NCBI GenBank assembly: GCA_002862965.1
Contig: PKCW01000058.1
Coordinates: 1-8,344 of the forward strand
DNA from: Pseudomonadota bacterium
GTDB taxonomy: Bacteria; Pseudomonadota; Gammaproteobacteria; UBA5335
Reading direction: 5' to 3'
DNA length: 8,344 nucleotides
The translations under genes and the position numbers were made by a program. The first letter of the stretch is position 1, and each line of letters begins with the position of its first letter. This document shows, one piece after another, positions 6,774 through 8,344 of this stretch. The notes under the pieces were generated by a model. The model was not told where the DNA came from. It saw only the letters and a list, made by a program, of their open reading frames with translations, and searched no databases.

Positions 6774-7850
6774 GTGGCTGCTGCTGACGACAAACAACAA
6801 GGAAACGCCACGGGCTTCTCCGGCCTCTCGACACTCGTCTCGGATGTAGAAGAGGATCGTCCTGCCAGCAAACCTGTTCCGGAAGTCGCCCCGCCGCCGA
6901 GCGCCCCACCACCTCCAGAGCCCCCTCCCATGCGGGCCGAGGCAAGCCCGGCTGCTTCCGCCACGCCTCAGCCGCCAACGGGAAAGGGCGACACTTCTTC
7001 CGATGTGACCACCGGCAAGTGGATGGTCGGCATCGGGTTGGGAATCGGGCTTCTGCTCATCATCTTCGTCAACGCGACCAAGAACGAGTCCACCCCTTCG
7101 ACGACGGCTCCGGTTGCGCAAGCACCCACCACGGCTGTCGCCGCCTATCCACCGCCGACTGCTGCGCCAGTCACACCGAGACAGCAGCCTGCTCCGGAGG
7201 CATTCAGCCACCGGAACGCAGCCACGGAATCCGTGAACGTGCTCGGCCAGCAGATCGTGTTCTCAAATCCGAGTGGCTATTGCACGCCAGGAAAGTCGGC
7301 GCGCGAAGTGGATCTGATGGACTTGGCACGACGCTCCCTCGGAGAAGGTTCCCGCCTCGTGCATGCGGCAGTCCGCTGTACCGAGCTGGAGGACTACCGC
7401 GAGGGCCGGAGGGAAATGCTGGATCACTGGCTGCAGATCCAGCTCATCGGCCCGAAGGGGAATTTCCAGCGAATCGAAATGCCACGAGAGGCATTCCTTT
7501 CCAGTCTTTCCAAGTCGAGTCCGCGGGTGAACGCAGCCGAACTCAATCGACGGTTGAAAGCGTCGTTCGAGAACAGCGACATCAGCCTGTCTGATATGAA
7601 GTTTGAGCCGATTGGGCGGGACGGGAACGCGGTCTATTTTTCCATGCGGATGAACATGAGCGTTGGGGAAACCAGCCGACCGGTCACGGGGATCAGCGGG
7701 ATCACGCTCCTGAACTCCCTCCCGCTCTCGATCAATGTTTACGAAGGTACCGGCTCGCCGCAGAGCCGTGGTCAGTTGCAAGCTGTCCAGCAGGAGCTGC
7801 TGAACAGCGACTTGCTGGAGGACAATAGCCTCGAGGACACAACGGCGTAG
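6774..7850 (+). CDS. Second single-pass envelope protein sharing its N-terminal motif and membrane anchor with the 2055-3542 product
   Basis: 358 residues from GTG 6774, with GAGGAG at 6766-6771 (very close) or GGAG at 6760-6763 as ribosome binding site. In-frame ATG 6753 hits a stop within five codons. Parts: cytosolic head with GFSGLSTLVSDVEED at 14-28; a very Pro-rich linker to about 70; membrane helix at about 83-99 after TTGKW; a Pro/Thr/Ala linker to about 148; and a periplasmic domain from about 150 containing Cys 170 and Cys 202 (GYC ... VRCTELEDYREGRRE), followed by a mixed part ending in LLNSLPLSINVYEGTG. The head and anchor match those of the other membrane protein, but there is no peptidoglycan-binding domain and no repeats. 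The last codons (about 7824-7850) lie in rarD-derived sequence, so the natural C-terminus may be altered or shortened. I do not recognise the periplasmic domain. Confidence 0.88.
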   Translation: MAAADDKQQGNATGFSGLSTLVSDVEEDRPASKPVPEVAPPPSAPPPPEPPPMRAEASPAASATPQPPTGKGDTSSDVTTGKWMVGIGLGIGLLLIIFVNATKNESTPSTTAPVAQAPTTAVAAYPPPTAAPVTPRQQPAPEAFSHRNAATESVNVLGQQIVFSNPSGYCTPGKSAREVDLMDLARRSLGEGSRLVHAAVRCTELEDYREGRREMLDHWLQIQLIGPKGNFQRIEMPREAFLSSLSKSSPRVNAAELNRRLKASFENSDISLSDMKFEPIGRDGNAVYFSMRMNMSVGETSRPVTGISGITLLNSLPLSINVYEGTGSPQSRGQLQAVQQELLNSDLLEDNSLEDTTA

Positions 7851-8110
7851 ATGAACGTGCCCCAGTTCAAGCCAATCAAGGCACCGGCCACCAGCACCGC
7901 AACGGGCTGGGTTCGAATCAGACCAACCAGATCCCGAATTCCGCCAGTCCGCATGCTTAGAAATGCGAGGAGCAGCGGAAGACCCGTCAACACGCGCAAT
8001 GCCAGCAATTCCAGAGGCTCGGCAAAATCAACCCATTTGAAATACGCCCCTGTGACCAACCCCCACCACACGTAGGCGGCCAAGGAATACACGACACCAA
8101 GACGATCCAA
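7772..8110 (-). pseudogene. rarD: Truncated RarD-type EamA/DMT transporter (N-terminal part only)
   Basis: Read on the minus strand, residues after DRLGVVYSLAAYVWWGL match the start of RarD-family permeases: a WGL helix, FKW, a PLELLALRVL segment, a helix ending in LPLLLAFL, and LIGLNWGTFIYAVV. Full RarD proteins are about 300 residues with ten membrane helices. Here only about 90 fit; similarity ends near 7838 and the frame then runs through unrelated sequence to a stop at 7772-7774, overlapping the end of the opposing gene. It should be non-functional. The start is uncertain: TTG 8110 gives the best family fit, TTG 8116 and GTG 8092 are possible, and ATG 8152 would leave only 10 bases to the divergent gene. 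No clear ribosome binding site is seen. RarD itself is a predicted inner-membrane transporter (rarD was first linked to chloramphenicol sensitivity in other bacteria). Confidence 0.8.
7823..7850. other. Junction between the operon and the rarD remnant
   Basis: On the minus strand the RarD-like reading (NWGTFIYAVV) is good down to about 7838 and may run to about 7823 (SSRLL); after that it turns into Ser-rich nonsense until a stop at 7772-7774. On the plus strand the membrane-protein gene ends here, its TAG (7848-7850) being the complement of the Ile-Tyr codons of RarD. No direct repeat, inverted repeat or tRNA end is evident at the joint. Confidence 0.6.
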
Positions 8111-8162
8111 AGACAAGGCATGGCATGGTAGCCATACGAGCTGGTGTACCATTCGCGGTTCT

Positions 8163-8344
8163 ATGGTGTCTCTGGCAGATCACGCTCGCTGGCTTGGGTC
8201 GTTCTTCCGTCACGGAACACGAGTGGCGTCATTAGCGCCCACCGGTCGACGTTTGGCTCGGGAGATGTGCCGAGAGATCGATTCGGAGACACCGCAACGC
8301 ATTCTTGAACTCGGTACCGGAATGGGGACGGTGACGCGAACCGC
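8163..8344 (+). CDS. Class I SAM-dependent methyltransferase, PmtA/KsgA-like N-terminus, cut by the right edge
   Basis: Sixty codons from ATG 8163 are open to the end of the window. ATG 8163 is the first start codon in a frame that has none of the usual alternatives close upstream. The translation has RVASLAPTGRRLAREM (residues about 20-35), matching the AP-(S/T)-xx-LA-xx-(M/I) segment that precedes motif I in phospholipid N-methyltransferases, then RILELGTGMGTVT (46-58), the SAM-binding motif I. The likely substrate is a phospholipid head group, or RNA if KsgA-like; the part that would tell is outside the window. It is divergent from the rarD remnant, with their promoters expected in about 8111-8162, where I see no convincing -35/-10 pair. 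It looks like ordinary chromosome flanking the operon. Confidence 0.75.
   Translation, partial: MVSLADHARWLGSFFRHGTRVASLAPTGRRLAREMCREIDSETPQRILELGTGMGTVTRT

Noticed and set aside
7788..7803. Inverted repeat CAGCAG-GAG-CTGCTG as a possible terminator
   Set aside because: It lies inside the coding sequence (Gln-Gln-Glu-Leu-Leu) and no T-run follows, so it is probably a codon effect. I see no convincing terminator after the operon.
7851..8075. A 74-codon plus-strand frame starting directly after the last operon gene
   Set aside because: It lies opposite the rarD remnant and has a shadow-like composition; no ribosome binding site.
8126..8152. Short palindromes ATGG-TAG-CCAT and TGGT-GT-ACCA between rarD and the methyltransferase gene, as possible operators
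   Set aside because: The arms are only four bases and there is no supporting regulator or promoter; this is expected by chance.

Overview
The window looks like part of a chromosome from a fairly GC-rich Gram-negative bacterium, most likely a proteobacterium (beta or gamma; I cannot place it closer). The reasons are GC-rich third codon positions, a classical Sec signal peptide on one protein, two single-pass proteins with an envelope-facing C-terminal part, and at the right edge a RarD-type transporter and a PmtA-like methyltransferase. There are no tRNAs, rRNAs, CRISPR arrays or intact insertion sequences.

Positions 1-7850 hold seven genes on the + strand, separated by only 5 to 30 bases. 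They look like one operon that begins upstream of the window. In order they encode: (1) the C-terminal end of what I read as an Hsp70-like chaperone; (2) a AAA+ ATPase with Walker A, Walker B, sensor 1 and an RRGRFD arginine-finger motif; (3) a single-pass membrane protein with a peptidoglycan-binding domain and four repeats, each with two cysteines; (4) a cytoplasmic protein with a zinc ribbon, a J-domain-like segment lacking HPD, and a C-terminal part that may be PH-like; (5) a soluble protein of unknown function; (6) a small secreted protein with four cysteines; (7) a second single-pass membrane protein. Proteins 3 and 7 share a short cytosolic N-terminal motif (GF-x-GLS-x-LVSDV), a proline-rich linker and a GKW-led membrane helix, but have different periplasmic domains. 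The simplest reading is a chaperone-like ATPase machine in the cytoplasm linked through these two tails to sensors or effectors in the cell envelope. I do not recognise it as a named system, and its function (envelope stress, defence or another role) is not shown by the sequence.

The operon ends abruptly in a remnant of rarD on the opposite strand. The rarD reading frame is recognisable for about 90 residues and is lost at about position 7838 to 7823, so the last few codons and the stop codon of gene 7 lie in rarD-derived DNA. Divergent from rarD, a SAM-dependent methyltransferase begins at 8163 and runs off the right edge. The right part (about 7840-8344) therefore looks like ordinary chromosome, and the left part like an accessory module placed next to or into rarD.
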